NCBI GenBank assembly: GCA_036346395.1
Contig: CM070601.1
Coordinates: 14,753,763 to 14,817,762 of the forward strand
DNA length: 64,000 nucleotides
From: Hsuehochloa calcarea
Lineage: Eukaryota; Streptophyta; Magnoliopsida; Poales; Poaceae
Direction: 5' to 3'
Shown here one piece after another: positions 1 to 12,463 of the stretch (position 1 is the first letter of the stretch; each line of letters begins with the position of its first letter). Both the position numbers and the translations under genes were made by a program. A model generated the notes under the pieces. That model was not told the DNA's origin and did no database searches. It saw only the letters and a program-made list of their open reading frames with translations.

Positions 1-670
1 CTTCGCTGCTGGTCCTTCATTGACGTTTGGTTGATGCTACGCGGGCGACGACCCGAGGAAGCGCGGCGACCCACCCTTAACGCGCTCGAGATTGAGATGC
101 GTCGACGTCACGTGAAGCTTAGATGCATTCCAGGTCACCAAGACAAGCCCGAGGTTGCGAAGTCGAGAAGCGTCGACGGCGTGAAGCTGAGGTTCACCAA
201 CACGCGAGGTCGAGAAGTGTCAACGACGCGTGAAGCCAAGATGCTCTTGGGGTCGTCGAGGCGCACCTGAGGCTATGAAGTCGAGATGCGTCTGTAATGC
301 GCGAAGCCGAGGTGCGCCGACACACAAGGTCGAGAGGCTTCGTTGTTGCGCGAAGTGGAGATGAACTTGGGGTCGACGAGACGCACTCGAGGTTGAGCTG
401 TGTCGACGTCACATGAAGCATAGATGCGTTCGAGGTCGTCGAGATGCGCTTGAGGCCACGAAATCTAGAAGCGTCGGTGATGGACGAAGCCAAGGTGCAT
501 CGACGTGCAAGGTTGAGATGTGTCGCCATCGTGCGAAGCCGAGATACGCTTGGGTTCGTCGAGACTTGCCTGAGGGCTGTGAAGTCGAGAAGCGTCGACG
601 CCGAGGTGCACCGATGGCGATGAACGAGGTTGAGATGCGTCAACATCGTGCGAAGCCGAGACACGAGGTT
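1..670. repeat. Degenerate ~60/120-bp tandem repeat
   Basis: GC-rich DNA built from diverged copies of two alternating motifs, one like GAAGCCGAGATGCGCTTGG followed by GTCGTCGAGACGC, the other like AAGGTTGAGATGCGTCGACG. Related blocks start near 112, 234, 353, 416 and 536, giving spacings of about 120 or 60 bp. Open frames on both strands follow from the repeat composition and match no protein I know. It may belong to the internal region of the LTR element to its right, or be an independent satellite. Confidence 0.6.
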
Positions 671-2022
671 GCGATGTCGCCCTTCCCAAGCACGTTGGTT
701 GTGTCCTTGTCTTCCTCCTTCCTCTTAGGCGGCATATATTCTTGCTCAGTCCCGCTGTCGACGCCAACTATCATAGATACACGTCTAAACGATAGATTTG
801 TAAGCACACCTAATTGTCTTCGTCTGGGAGGCCAAACAGTTTGTCCGCGTCGGCAGCGAACGCCGCTCGTGGCGGCCGTGCGGGGGTTCGTCGAGTGCTC
901 CGAGCGCCGCACCGAGCTGCGCAAGAACGGGATCCTGCAAGAGTGCAAGGCTGGTGCGATCTCCTCTTGCGGCTCATGTCGGTACCAGGCGCCAACTACT
1001 CCAACGAGTTTCAGCGGGACTTCTGCATCATCTTCAATTCTTCGTCCTCACTCCTCTTGACGCATCTATTTTTAGGAGCCAGAAGAACCAGGCGAGCCCG
1101 ACGGAGACAATTAGGAGGCAGTTGTGGATGGCTCCTAGTCCAGGACTTGTTTTATTGAGATAAGATCAATCTTGTTTAGCAAAATGCTCAAAGTGCTAAA
1201 TGCTTGAACAAAATTGCTTCATAATTGAACTCATAATGCTCAAAACTGAACTCATAATGCTCAAAACTGAACAATTGGCTTATAGACATAGCTTGACTCA
1301 TTTTTGGATACCTTTAGTGAAACTATGACTGTGAGTCTCTTGTCATGCTATCGATTCATTCAATCTTCGATTATTGCTATCTTGGTCTTAGCTTTGCTGT
1401 ACATGTTTTGCCATGATTGAACATAGCTTCTTCACATTATATGGCTTGGTGTAATACTTGTGCAATCTTCTGGATAATCTTCGTGGCTCCTCTTGCTCAC
1501 ATTTAAAACAAAATAAAAAAATTAAAAACTACATTCATTCTTCATGCTCTATCTTCTTCCATGCATCTTGATGAATTCATTGTCAAAGGGGGAGAAAGAT
1601 TGGTAAAAATGTTGTTTTGAGCGTTTTGGAGTCATAGGGGAAAATTGGATTTTTTTTTGCGGTTTGATGATCATAGTGAGTGGGAACATCTCTATTGCAT
1701 TCTTTTGGTCTTAATTGTCTTTTCTGATTGGGATCTGCAATTCTAGAAGACTCACAATGATCAAATGTCAAATAGAACAATTGTTCTTTCATATGGACCT
1801 TAAGTGAGATTTTTACTCTTCTCTGGAAATTAGAACTTTCTTGTCTTATTCCGCCTTATCTCACTTGCTGACACTCTTCTGAAGCCAACCTGGTCACCTT
1901 CCTTGCATTTCCTTGATTTTGGACCAAGTTGTGTCTTTGTGCGAAAACGTGAGTTCTTTTACTTTCAAACCTCAAAATTTACATTTGTGGGAAATTGCCA
2001 ATGTGTTCATCAAGGGGGAGAT
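671..2022 (+). other. Probable 3' internal region of Copia element
   Basis: From 671 to about 1160 the DNA is GC-rich with short open frames that I do not recognise. From 1160 it becomes AT-rich and non-coding. Polypurine runs of the GGGGGAGA type occur at about 1589 and at 2013-2020, the second directly before the LTR at 2023. This matches the 3' non-coding part and polypurine tract of a large Copia element. No intact pol domain is visible, so the element is truncated or continues left of the window. Confidence 0.5.
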
Positions 2023-3975
2023 TGTGGATATCATGAGGATATACTTATGATCTTAGGATGATGAAACATTTGGATTTTGCCTTGTTGGTTTGTTGAATTT
2101 CTGTTTTCAGCAAGTGTCAAGATAATCGGAAGTTCCGGCGTGCAAGGCGCGGTACTTCCGCAATTGTCACGAAAATCCGTAGTTCGGTTTTTACTTGAGG
2201 TACTTCCGCATGGCGGTAGTTCCGGTTGTTGGCGGAACGTTTTTTCCAGAGAAGGATTTTTTTTGTGAATTTCTGTTTTTCTCCGAGAATCGGAACGACA
2301 GTAGTGTTAGGAGCGGAACTACCACACGTCCGGTAGTTCCGATTATTACTTGGCAGAAGTTCCGATTGTGGTTCAATTTCGGTCAAATTGGAAATTTAAA
2401 ATTGGGTTAGGCCAAGTTCTTGGGGTCAGTGCATATGTGTTGCATATTGCATGTTTTAGCTAACGTGGGTCAAGTTATGAAGAACTTGTTCCCGGAGACG
2501 ATTTCTTTGTTTATTGCTGTGCAGGTGGCTTGCAGGTCAACGACGGTCAATGGCGAGGAGGATCGGGACTAAGCTTGGAGGGCTTAGGTCCAAGACGATC
2601 ATAGATGCCGGGTGAGGTCGAAAGACTCAAGCATGGCGCAGAATGGACAAGATGGATTGAACGGGCAGTTCGATGCAACTGGTTGGATCAAGCGGCGCGG
2701 GGGTCGGTGCAAATGACTTGAAGGTTCCGATGGAATTCGGACGGGAGAGACTTGCCAACATGATAAAAGCCGTTGATCTACCTACACGTGGCGAAGCAGG
2801 CGATTGCTTCGACTGGATTGGACTCAGTCCATAGAGAAAGATCGAGAAGGGGTATTTTGGTCATTTCACCAAATACCGCCTTGAGAGTCGGTTGGCTAAA
2901 CCACGGCGCAAGACGGAGCGATGATTAGCGGTTTAGGTTAATCAAAGTGTGTGTGTTCGTGTCCCGTTTGTTTTGGGCCTTAACGGGAGCCCATTAAGTG
3001 AAATCTTCTAGAAGGTCTAAGCATCCCTATAAATAGAGAGGGTGCTGCCTAGCAGCCCCTAAGTACTTCATTTGTAAAACCCTAAATGGAGTTTAGGGCC
3101 AAGAGAGAAGAGGAGAGGCTTAGGCTCTAGAGAGTTGTGTTGGATGTGTATGCTCATGGATTGAGATCTTGCCCTCCTTGATGGAGAGGCTGTAATCAGC
3201 AAACATCGCAAATCAATCTATGGATGATTGTTCAAAGATGAGGCTCTTTGTGTTCGTTCTTCTCTTTTGATAGTTTTGAGTGCTTCCTTGATTCTGTTGT
3301 TTTTGATTGATTTCTTCATCTCTTTTACCTTACTATGACGTGTGGGAATACATCTAAGATCCTCTAGATCATCAATCTCCCACGAGCAAGTGATGGATCA
3401 AGTTTTTCGTTTTGCTCAGTTTTGAACCTTCCTTTAGAAAAACAGAGAAAGATCAAAACTTTGACGTAGATCTGGACGATCGCCTCTTGAATTAGATTCC
3501 AGATATCCTTAGGAAGGTGTGTACCAAGTTTGGTCAAGTTTCATTGGATAAATCAAAAGTTGGATCGTTTTTCGTTTTGAAACAGTGCTGTCTGCACACT
3601 GTTCCAGGATAATCGGAAGTTCCGCCATTATAACTGAGGAAGTTCCGATTATAGGAAGTTCCACCCTTTCAACTGAGGAAGTTCCGATTATAGGAAGTTC
3701 CGCCCTTTCAACTGAGGAAGTTCCGATTATAGATAGTTCCGCTCATTTGCCTGCGGTAGTTCCGATTATCCTGATTCTTCAACTCAAATATGTGTTTTCT
3801 GTCGTCTTGCAATGGGGTTTGAAATTGATTCAACCTAAATCTTCCTTGGTGTGTTTTATTTGATCTTCATAGCTACCATAGCTATAGGAGACAAATTCTT
3901 ATTGAATCAAATAGTTTCTTAAAAAATTGTTTGAGCTCCTATTCACCCCCCTCTAGTCGCCTTTTCGGTCCTACA
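2023..3975 (+). mobile_element. 3' LTR of a SIRE/Maximus-like Copia element
   Basis: A 1953-bp LTR starting TGTGGATATC just after a polypurine tract and ending GGTCCTACA. A TATA box (TATAAATA) lies at 3028-3035 with a GC-richer leader after it. Two clusters of the near-palindrome GGAAGTTCCG or GGTAGTTCCG occur, at 2127-2365 and 3610-3770. The five bases after the LTR are GAACT, but the matching left copy of the TSD is not in view. The SIRE/Maximus lineage is inferred from LTR length and the repeated polypurine tract; no coding domain was available to confirm it. Confidence 0.65.
3028..3035 (+). promoter_or_regulatory. TATA box of the Copia LTR
   Basis: TATAAATA in the second half of the LTR, about 50 bp before a leader-like stretch containing AAACCCTAAA. 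This is the expected core promoter of the element. Confidence 0.55.
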
Positions 3976-4929
3976 GAACTCATCCAATCTTCTATATTTA
4001 GTTGTAGAGAGTTTTCTCATATACGGTTTGGCTTGTAACTAACATACACCAGAACAAAAGTTACCCCTGTGGCTTAAAACAGGCAGGTCTATATCTAACA
4101 GACTCCTACTTGCCCAGAACACAAGAGAGTAAACTGCATTACAGATAAATGACCGGATGTTTCCACCCTACATAATGCTAGGATGCTCTTGCAGACCAAG
4201 AGCTTGTATTTTATGAGAGGCCAGAGCCAAGGTCTGGTGGTATCCACCAGATGGTATTTGTGCTATTCCGGCAACGAGGCTGGGGAGACATTTTTTGCAC
4301 CAGACATGCAACACAACTTCAACTGCAGGATCTTTGCACGCCAGTACCACCTCAACATTGTGGCTGCCACCTATTTCAACTGTCAAAGGGAAGCTGGATC
4401 GGGTGGAACAAGGTTTCGGCCAGAAAATTCTCAAGGGGAGTAGTGACTATAGACCATTGTAAGGCCGTGCAATAGTGAAACATCACAAATAATGCACACT
4501 ATATGGAACGCACTGTACCACCTCTATATGTATCTTCAACTATGATGGCATACACATGAAGAGTTGAGAGCGTAATCTCTTGATGGAATATAGCTCAGTT
4601 ATTAGTATACTTGATGATCTCATTGTGCAAACTACAAAGTATTCTCAAGGGAATACCCAAGATAGGTTCAGGCTTTTACAGTATTCAATAAACTCAACTC
4701 ATTTCTAAGCACCTGCTTTGCATTTCAACAAGTTCTATTGAATACAATCAACACAATCTAAATCATTCAAAGTATTTTCCATGGAAAACCCAATATAAGT
4801 CCAATTTTTTTACATTATTTCCTTATTCCAAGCGAAGGGCTACAGGAGATAAGCACTTAAAAAGTAAAACTACAAGACTACAAGAGCAGTCACAAACTTA
4901 CAGCAGAAGCACCATTGAGAGAAAACTGA
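3976..4929. other. Intergenic, possible 3' UTR of the phosphodiesterase
   Basis: No gene recognised. A minus-strand open frame at 4168-4434 (88 codons) is unlike any family I know. The part nearest 4930 is probably the 3' UTR of the cyclic phosphodiesterase, which reads on the minus strand. The rest is AT-rich. Confidence 0.4.
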
Positions 4930-5770
4930 TCACTTCTTCTCAAGGTGGAATACCTCCACCAATTCCCATGACTCCAAGCTTTTATCCTCGGTATCCGTTC
5001 TATAAAGTGCAAGCTCAGATATCTCAAACTGCAGTCCACATATTTCCTTGTCCATCTCCTCTGCCTTCTTCCTTGCTGCTTCCTTCTCCTCATCTGTTAG
5101 GTCTCCATACAAGAGGCTAGCATGTGGCATGTATGCTGCAATTACGCAACCCGTGAATCAATTGTCATCAACTTGTGATTTTTCAGAAACAAAATTCAGT
5201 TACTACGCTCACGAGTTGATCTCTGATACCCAAAGTGGGCACAGCAGTGGTCGCTCGCTTCCATCACCTGCAAAATTCAGAGAATTTGGTATAAGCAACA
5301 CAGATGATTCAATTTTAACAATTTAGAGCATACTGTATAAACATTTCTCTGGGGTTCCAACTCCAATTCAAACTTCGAAAGTCTGAGCAAATTACACCTC
5401 AGAACCCATCGACCTCTCGAGTCGCACACGCGAAAATAGGAATCGCTAGGAGGAGAGGGGAATCTAAGCTAACCTCGGGGGTGGGTTCGAGGAGGAGGTA
5501 GACGCACTGGTAGAAGAAGCCGCCTCGGGCGACGCCAGCGACGCGGGCGGTGTAGGAGCGGACGCCGGCGGCGGCGGTGCGGAGCGCCTCGATGGCGGCG
5601 GAGCGGCGGAGGCGGATGGCGCCGACGACGGTGACGTGCGGCTCGAAGGCCGGGCCGCCATGCGCCGCGCGGAGGCCGGCCATGAGGCCGCGGAGGCGGT
5701 GGCGGACGGGCTCCGCCGGGAGGGCCCACACGGAGTACACCTCCTCCGGCGACTGGTCGGTGGGGTCCAT
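4930..5770 (-). CDS. Cyclic phosphodiesterase (2H family)
   Basis: Three exons on the minus strand: 5770-5474, 5267-5213 and 5135-4930, with GT/AG introns and matching phases, giving 185 aa. The plant family is about 180 aa. It opens ADP-ribose 1'',2''-cyclic phosphate, a by-product of tRNA splicing, to the 1''-phosphate. Both signature motifs of the 2H superfamily are present: HVTV at residues 45-48 and HASL at 122-125. Conserved family text such as YSVWALP near the start, QCVYLLL at about 89-95 and TDTEDKSLESW near the end supports the model. The start was chosen because MDPTDQ aligns with the family N-terminus; the frame stays open upstream but reads like 5' UTR. No signal peptide is seen, so a cytosolic protein is likely. 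The first exon is very GC-rich, as in many grass genes. Confidence 0.92.
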
Positions 5771-6494
5771 GCTGGCTGCGCGGCTGGGTCGGAGGCGGAG
5801 TCGGGAGCGCGGCCGCTGAGTCGGAGGTGACGGGTGGCCAAGCGGGGAGTGGGAAATGGAATATGCTTTGCCGAGGATAAGCATCGCGTCGCGGGAGGTG
5901 AATTAATGGAGCGCTCCGCCTCCCGGTGCGAACGCAATCAGTACGGGGCTTTGAACGGATGAAACACTGACCAGTGGGTCCCAGGGCCTCCGGGACCACT
6001 GTAAGTGGGAGGCGCCAAGCATTCTAGGATTACAAATGTTGGATTAGAATAAACACGGTTAAGAACTAGAATGATCCAGATCTAAATATAGCTGGAGTAC
6101 ACTAAACACGAATAAAAACGTTAGGACTTTGGGACTAATCATGTGTGATTTAAGCAATAACAAATCTAATTTAACATGGAAAGCGGATCCGGGGCGACTG
6201 CAAAAATGCTAATAAACTGCACCACTAGGATAGTTGGATTGGATCAGAGTAAAGTCAATGTAATGAATTTGGAAATTGATCACATACGAGTCATGCCAAT
6301 CCGTATAATCTACCACAAAGGAAAAGCAATCTACCTGAGGCAGATGGTCCAATCTTGGATAGAACAGTAATATCCTTTGTGAGAAATAAAAGGGGGAAAA
6401 AATCATGGAATATCTACGCTTAGCTAATTTCGCATCAAAATCATATGGTGAATGGTGCCATAAAAGCATGAATTGCTGAAACAATGCAAATAAC
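5771..6494. other. Promoter side of the phosphodiesterase, otherwise empty
   Basis: The first ~230 bp upstream of the phosphodiesterase start are GC-rich and probably hold its 5' UTR and promoter. The rest is AT-rich, with no gene or clear element recognised. Confidence 0.4.
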
Positions 6495-9400
6495 TGTCAG
6501 ACAACACGATTATTAGGTGATCGCTTGTAGATTGATCTCAGCTGTAGAGAGTTTCAACAGAATATAATAGCAAACAGAAATGTGAAAATGCTCTCAGTTC
6601 TACAAACTCTCCTCCACATGGCCGAGCGTGCAACGCCAGCACAGCTCCAGCGCGCTCGCGCCACCGCACCAGCTCTGCCGCCAGTTTTGCCACACCCCTG
6701 GATTCCCTCCTCACGCACATCGCCCGCTGACCTAGGCATGTCTGCACCTCGCATGCCTGTCACTCAGCCTTTACTCCCGCCCATGCCCGTGCGTCACCAT
6801 GACTGAGAGCTTTGCCAGGATTCCCGTGCTCCCTCCTTGTGAATCCTCCACCCCGTCGCTTATAAGAAGGACGCCAGAGCTATTCTATTTCCTTTCCTCA
6901 CCACCCAGTCTTTCCCCTATGTCCTAACCTCCTTCCCCGAGCTCGATCGACAAGGAGAGCTCAAGCTTCCCATTCGGCTGCAACGCCACCATCACCATTA
7001 GCACCAATCACCAATGCCACCATCACCATTAGCACCATGACCGAGAGCTTCACCGGGATTCCCGTGCTCCCTCCTTGTGAATCCTCCACCCCGTCGCTTA
7101 TAAGAAGGACACCATAGCTATTCTATTTCCTTTCCTCACCACCCGGTCTTTCCCCTATCTCCTAACCTCCTTCTCCGAGCTCGATCGAGAAGGAGAGCTC
7201 AAGCTTCCCATTCGACCGCAACGCCACCATCACCATTAGCACCGATTAGTGAAGCTCCCTCCTCGACACCTGTGTCACACCATGTTCCAGAGCCCAAGAA
7301 TCCATTCCCCTCATCTAATTTCTCATTTCATGTACAGGAGCTTGCCATTGGAGGGTTTTTCCCCAACTCTGGTCCTTTCGGTCGCCACTGTCGCCAATCG
7401 AGCTCCGTCGCGCTCCAGTACAATTCCCAGCTTTGGAAGCACCGCAAGGGTATCCCAGAGCACCCCCCAAACTTCCCCATGTATCTCCCTCCTCCACAAC
7501 GAGCTCTCCACATCGCCCACCCCATCACCACCACTGGTCCTCGCCGCCAAGCCATCTCCAGCTAGCTCGTCCTCTCCGCGTGCTTCCAGTGAGCTCATGG
7601 TACTCCCTAGAAGCTCATGTGCACGCTATTTTTGCTTAAACGTCGTCGGGTTTCGATATGGCCATGTCGCCTAAACACCGCCACCGCCAAATCCCTACGC
7701 GCCGCCACATCAGACCGCCAGAGCCCTTGCCGTCGGTGTCAGTGGGTTCGCCTCGGCGAGGCGGTTCCATTTTGGCCACCTGGTTGCATCGTCGCAGCTT
7801 TGCTCGCTGGCGGCAAGCACAGTAAGGTCACGGTCAGACGAGCTCTACTCTACCCCGACTAGACAGGCACTGTAGCGCCATTAGTTAAGCCAAATCACTG
7901 TCGGTTAGATTAACTGATGATTACTGTCGGCTAATTAATTACTACTATGATAGACTAACGTGCGGGCCCGAGTGAGTTAATGGTATTCATTTAAATCCGG
8001 ATGAGTCACTGCTGTGTGGGCCCTAGGCCATTAACTACACAGTGATTCCACTGCGTGGACCAATACACAGTAGTGGTGGACCAAAGGTCCATGCACAGTT
8101 CGGTGAACCGAGTCACCGACAGGCGGGTCCCTCGTGTAAGAAATGAATTCCTTTAAGAAAATAAAATAAAATCCGTGGGACCCACCTATCATTCACTGAG
8201 CATTTCGGCTAAAAAATGAATCAAAAAAGAAAAATAAAATGTGTGGCCCCACTTGTCAGAGATATTTTCTCTCTCCTCTTTTATTTTTCTAGAATTTCAA
8301 TCCAACTCAACTTCAAACCTTAATAACTTTTGCTACAAAACTCCAAATGAGTCGAGTTTTGTATGTAAATTCATATAAAATCATAATCTACCTGAATATG
8401 TAAAAATATTTGTATTTGGTTACTGCTATATTTATTTTTATTATTTAATTAATTTCTAGCTCTTTTTGCACTAGACGTTGATTGTGCGAGCGATATCTTC
8501 GACGACCAACCAATATCATATTCAAAACAACCTGAGCAAGGCAAGCACCCCCTTTGATCATGTTGATCCTAGTATTTTACTTATTGTATTTTATTTTGCA
8601 AAGTCTATTATTGCATGCGTGTATGTTCAGTATTAAACTGCTATGTTTGGGTTGTCGGTAGTCGTAAATCCTATTCATTGCATGATCCTCCTTGATATAT
8701 TGATATCCTTGCTGTTGTAACCTTTAGGATATGGGTTATACAATATATAATGTCATCTGGGAATTTTGATTGTGAGTTATCGCACAAATGCTTAATAGAA
8801 TGATGACAATATGATAAATGTGAATTTGGGAGATTTATGAAAATGTCCAGAGGAATGTGCCTCTGCTATGTTGTATAAAAATAAAATACAAAACCTAGTT
8901 TTGGACGTGGGCGAGTTATATTATATTCTGAAAAAGTGGGAGAGGAGTCTCACTAGTAAATAGGGGAAGATTCTCGCTCGGGTCAGTTAAGGACCAAACG
9001 CCAGCAAATCCAAAGCTAAGACCTAACGTACAACTACATAAGCTAGTATGAGGATGGCCTTAGCTAATTAAGTCATCAAAAAACTAGCCTTACATGTAGG
9101 TAGGCCATAGAGTGCAGACAAGGCCAAAGGACCAACATGTCCGAAGGGGCTAACTTCTCTGAAGAGTTGGGATAAAACCTTTCAGCACAACTGCGAATGC
9201 CTCACTCAATGGGAGCTATCTGGGTAGTGAAGGATAAACACTCGGCGGGCTGGTGCAAGGTTAGGACTAGATGATGTAAAGGTTTCGACGCGTACTCTAG
9301 ACTGCTTACCTACGGTAGTGAGCGGTGGTATCGACGGATGCCGAATAAACTAGAGAATTCCAGAAAAACTGGAATATTTGTGTTATGTGGGTAAAGTTGT

Positions 9401-10225
9401 ACACCTCTACAGAGTGTAAATCTATTTAAATAGCCGTGCTCATGGTTACAAGCGTGTTTAGTGCGGATGGTATGGGTTTAGTGTTGATTTTCACAAAAAC
9501 TATCTTATCGGAAAAACATGGAAAATGGTTCCTGGTTTTATTTGAGTTAACTGTCGAGTTATGGCTGAACATGAAATGTTGCTCGTTGCCGAGGAGGGTT
9601 GTGAGTTGTAGTTGTTACTATGGATGATTCATTCTAATACTCATTATTGTCCAGTATTTATTTCACCGCTCTTTCAAATGTCATTGCAAAGTACTACTTA
9701 TGAATATTGCAAATAAAATCTGCTTAGTGCAAAACAACTTGTAGAGTAGAGCTACATCTTTTGATAGTCGTGCATTTATATAAACTTTGCGATACACTAC
9801 AAGTCTTGCTGAGTACAAAATGTACTCAATCCTGCTTATGTTGTTATTTGGACTATGAGGAAGAGCCAACGTCAGACGACGCTTTCTTCGCGCCTGGAAC
9901 CAAACGGTTCGGTGACGGGTCTATCTAGATTCTTGTTTCTTGTCAGTTGCCTTTGGGTTATGGATGGGCACACTACTAAGATCTGTTACTTCCATCACTT
10001 TTACTTCTACTGCTACATTTTGCTACTCTGTTTATTATTTGGTTGGTCGGCCAGTGTTGAAATAATTGTACCGCTTAAGTTAAGTACCATTTTGTTTTAC
10101 TTTTTATATGTGAATGTATGGATGTGGATGTCAAATGTTGTGAATGTGTGTACTAGCCACTGATCATGGGACTAGTACGATACACACATAAAGCCTTCGG
10201 GTATTCCACGCTCGGGGGTCTGACA
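6495..10225 (+). mobile_element. Long Gypsy-like LTR (solo or truncated)
   Basis: The right end is clear: GGGGGTCTGACA ending at 10225. The proposed left end TGTCAGAC at 6495 forms an 8-bp inverted repeat with GTCTGACA, but the flanks (ATAAC left, CCTTA right) do not match, so the left boundary is tentative. The layout (GC-rich first part, AT-rich middle, then CAAGGCAAGCACCCC and TTTGATCA, then GAGTACAAAATGTACTC) is the same as in the LTR at 55783. The part after 9278 was copied to 12464-13406. No coding domain is present. Confidence 0.55.
6795..7245 (+). repeat. 238-bp tandem duplication carrying an LTR core promoter
   Basis: Two copies, 6795-7032 and 7033 to about 7245, roughly 94% alike by eye. 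Each holds a TATA-like CTTATAAGAAGG (near 6858 and 7098), then a pyrimidine-rich stretch and a block with GAGCTCGATCGA. Copy 1 also contains an extra short repeat of CACCATCACCATTAGCACC. Confidence 0.75.
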
Positions 10226-10900
10226 CCTTACTTGAGTCCAATCATATCATTCGACATCCATGACCATTATGGACCTTGGTTCTCCTAACTAAGTCCTTGT
10301 CCTACTCATCGTTGACCATAGTTGACTCCAAGCCACATGCACAATAATTGACCAAGCAACCATTTTCGGACACAATTCCTTTCTCAACTTGACCCACATT
10401 AGCCAAAACATGTATCATGCAACACATATGCAACAATCTCATGACCCTGGGTCAATTCCCAAAGTTCAGCTCGAAAACACAGCTCACTGTGTACTAAACT
10501 TGCCACGGCCGGTCGGCGCTAAATCTTGGCGGTCGACGCCCATCGGTAACAAGGCAATGGTCTGACCGCCAGTGGTCTGACCGTCATGGTGTGGCCGGTC
10601 CGACCACTTCCCACCACTAGAAAACATCATCTCTAGACTTCTGAGTTAAACTCTATCTAGTTTCGCGTCTAGTTTCTATTTTCAATGGTACCTGCGAACA
10701 CATCCCCAAACACTCCTACACAAGTGTTTGGTATCCATTTGCCCCGAACTTGCACCGCCCAACCATAGCCAGTGAGACTGCCCCCCAAGACCTGTCAAAC
10801 TGCTTATCACATGACATCAAGCCAACTTTTGCAAAACAAAAAGCTAACTCTCCAAACTCTTTGACAACAATGTCAATTATTTATCATCGGATGTAATACC
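10226..10900 (-). mobile_element. Inverted fragment of a SIRE/Maximus-like Copia LTR
   Basis: Read on the minus strand, this contains CATATGTGTTGCAT followed by ATGTTTTGGCTAATGTGGGT, close to the block at ~2430-2480 of the LTR at 2023-3975. Upstream of that block, where the other LTR has GGAAGTTCC repeats, this one has GGTCAGACC-type repeats (10505-10610). It ends abruptly against the Gypsy-like LTR at 10225. A second copy is at 13407 to ~14080. The outer boundary is approximate. Confidence 0.6.
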
Positions 10901-11530
10901 AAACCACATGGTCTCTGAAAAAGAGCCATGTGCACACCGAAATCTTCAGACTTCAGACCTCAGATACTTGCAAGCTCACCAGACTTCAGATACTTGCAAG
11001 CTCACCGAGACGACGGTGTTACACTTACATGCCATTTGGACCTGAAGTCACAACATATCTACCCATTCGCCTACTGTTCACTTTGGCTTCACTTTCAGAC
11101 ATTGCTTCACTTTCACTTGCCAGGCAATTGTCTCATATTTGACAAGGATTCAGACATTGCTTCTTGCTTCGTCAGAGACAGAATGGTACCACTGCCACAA
11201 TTTAGAATTCAGACTAGGCTCTCTGTAGACATGCTAATGGCTAAAAAGAGAAAAGGAAGAGACAACACCTTTTGAACTCACCAAGCGTATCAAATAAAGG
11301 CCTGTGAATTACAGTATTGCGGATGGCCTCGTACAGGACTGGACATGCTCGATCTCAGGAAGAGTGCACGCGAGTTGTTAATTCAGAGTTGAAGGAAGCC
11401 CTGGACTAACAAATAATACTCCTACAAGGCACAAGTTAAGTATGATAGTGTAATAACCTAACGTACAAACCGGTACAACTGGACAGGCATGCTTAGCTGC
11501 GCAGGGGTTAAAAAAAACGAACAACTCGCT
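10901..11530. other. Single-copy part of segment A
   Basis: Contains a 31-bp direct repeat (CAGACTTCAGATACTTGCAAG motif, 10950-11005). A plus-strand open frame at 10928-11275 recurs unchanged at 14103 because of the duplication; it has no recognisable domain. No gene is called. Confidence 0.4.
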
Positions 11531-12463
11531 TCAAATCTGAAGTTTTTACTATGCTAACTGTGCTTTACATGATCTATCTCCAAGTGTTGCGTTGCATTGC
11601 CGGCCACATCCCAATGGAAAAGAAACTAGATTTACCTGTGTCTAAGCAGGGGTCAAAGAATTGCAATGGGCAAATAGCCAAATACGGTGTCCGCAAAAGC
11701 CATAACCTGGCGGGACTTTGTTCAAACGATCGGACAAAGGAAGAACAGCATACGCAGCAGCAGTACTGAAGCAAAAGCAAAAGGCGAGCGAGTAGCTAGC
11801 CCCACTCATTCACTCACCAGCATCCTTTGTTTCAGCTCATAGCTTTCATCCATCAAGCCACTTTTGCCTCTGCTTTGTCTCCTTCCTTTCCTCTCTCCCA
11901 GTCAGTACCAGCCCTGTCTGCTCCTGCATTGCGTTGGGCCATTGGCAATGTCGAGACTGCGACAGAGACAGAGAGAGGATGGCAGAAAGTACAAGGCGCG
12001 CACACAATGACACAAAGGTGTGGATTAATGAATGGACGAATCATGAGTGTGTGTGCCTGAATGTATGGGCCTATGAACTCTGAAGCCGCCAGGGCCTTTC
12101 GAAAACCCATGCATGAATGCATGCATGCAGACATGAACTTCAGATCACGCCTGTCTCCCTCCTCTTCTCCCCGTGCCGGCCGGCTTGTTTCCCTTTCCAT
12201 TCTCCGATGATGTACGCAGTAGTAGCAGTGTGTGTGTGTACACCCCCTGATTGGAAGTGACAAGGCACTCAAAGTTTTAAAGCTTGAGCTCAAGTCCCAA
12301 TGGCGGCACGCCAGCACGGCACCTAACCGCCAAAACTTACACGCTTTAAATCGACCTCGTCTCCCTCCCTTTCACTGCACCCCAAGTCCAAGCTAACGCA
12401 CATCACTACGAGTACGTACACAAGCTGGCACGAAACTTAGCGGCAAGAAGCCATGAGATGGGG
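11531..12463 (+). promoter_or_regulatory. Duplicated orphan copy of the OVATE-gene promoter
   Basis: Nearly identical to 20987-21913, the DNA just upstream of the OVATE gene. It includes the start codon (12453) and first four codons M-R-W-G, then switches to LTR sequence at 12464. The copied promoter could therefore transcribe LTR DNA. From its ATG a 40-codon chimeric frame runs to a stop at 12573-12575. Confidence 0.85.

Larger units (their letters stand above)
9278..12463. repeat. Tandem duplication unit, copy 1 (LTR debris + OFP promoter)
   Basis: This ~3.18-kb unit is repeated from 12464. It consists of segment A (9278 to ~11530: the right part of a Gypsy-like LTR, an inverted Copia LTR fragment and single-copy DNA) and segment B (~11531-12463: the promoter, leader and first four codons of the OVATE gene at 21907). 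Copy 2 is 12464-14706 for A and 20987-21913 for B, split by a Copia insertion. Segment B differs between copies by about two substitutions and one 6-bp indel over ~930 bp (hand comparison). Confidence 0.9.

Noticed and set aside
814..1158. Possible protein-coding gene at 814-1158
   Set aside because: No start context, domain or splice structure recognised; overlapping frames on both strands look compositional.
5464..5999. Overlapping Pro/Arg/Ser-rich ORFs over the phosphodiesterase first exon
   Set aside because: Other-frame shadows of the phosphodiesterase exon, whose frame carries the HVTV motif.
9436..9627. 63-codon ORF repeated at 12617-12808
   Set aside because: Part of the duplicated Gypsy-like LTR; no known domain.
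11551..12317. Four short ORFs repeated unchanged at 21011-21777
   Set aside because: They lie in the OVATE promoter; their repetition comes from the tandem duplication and not from selection on protein.
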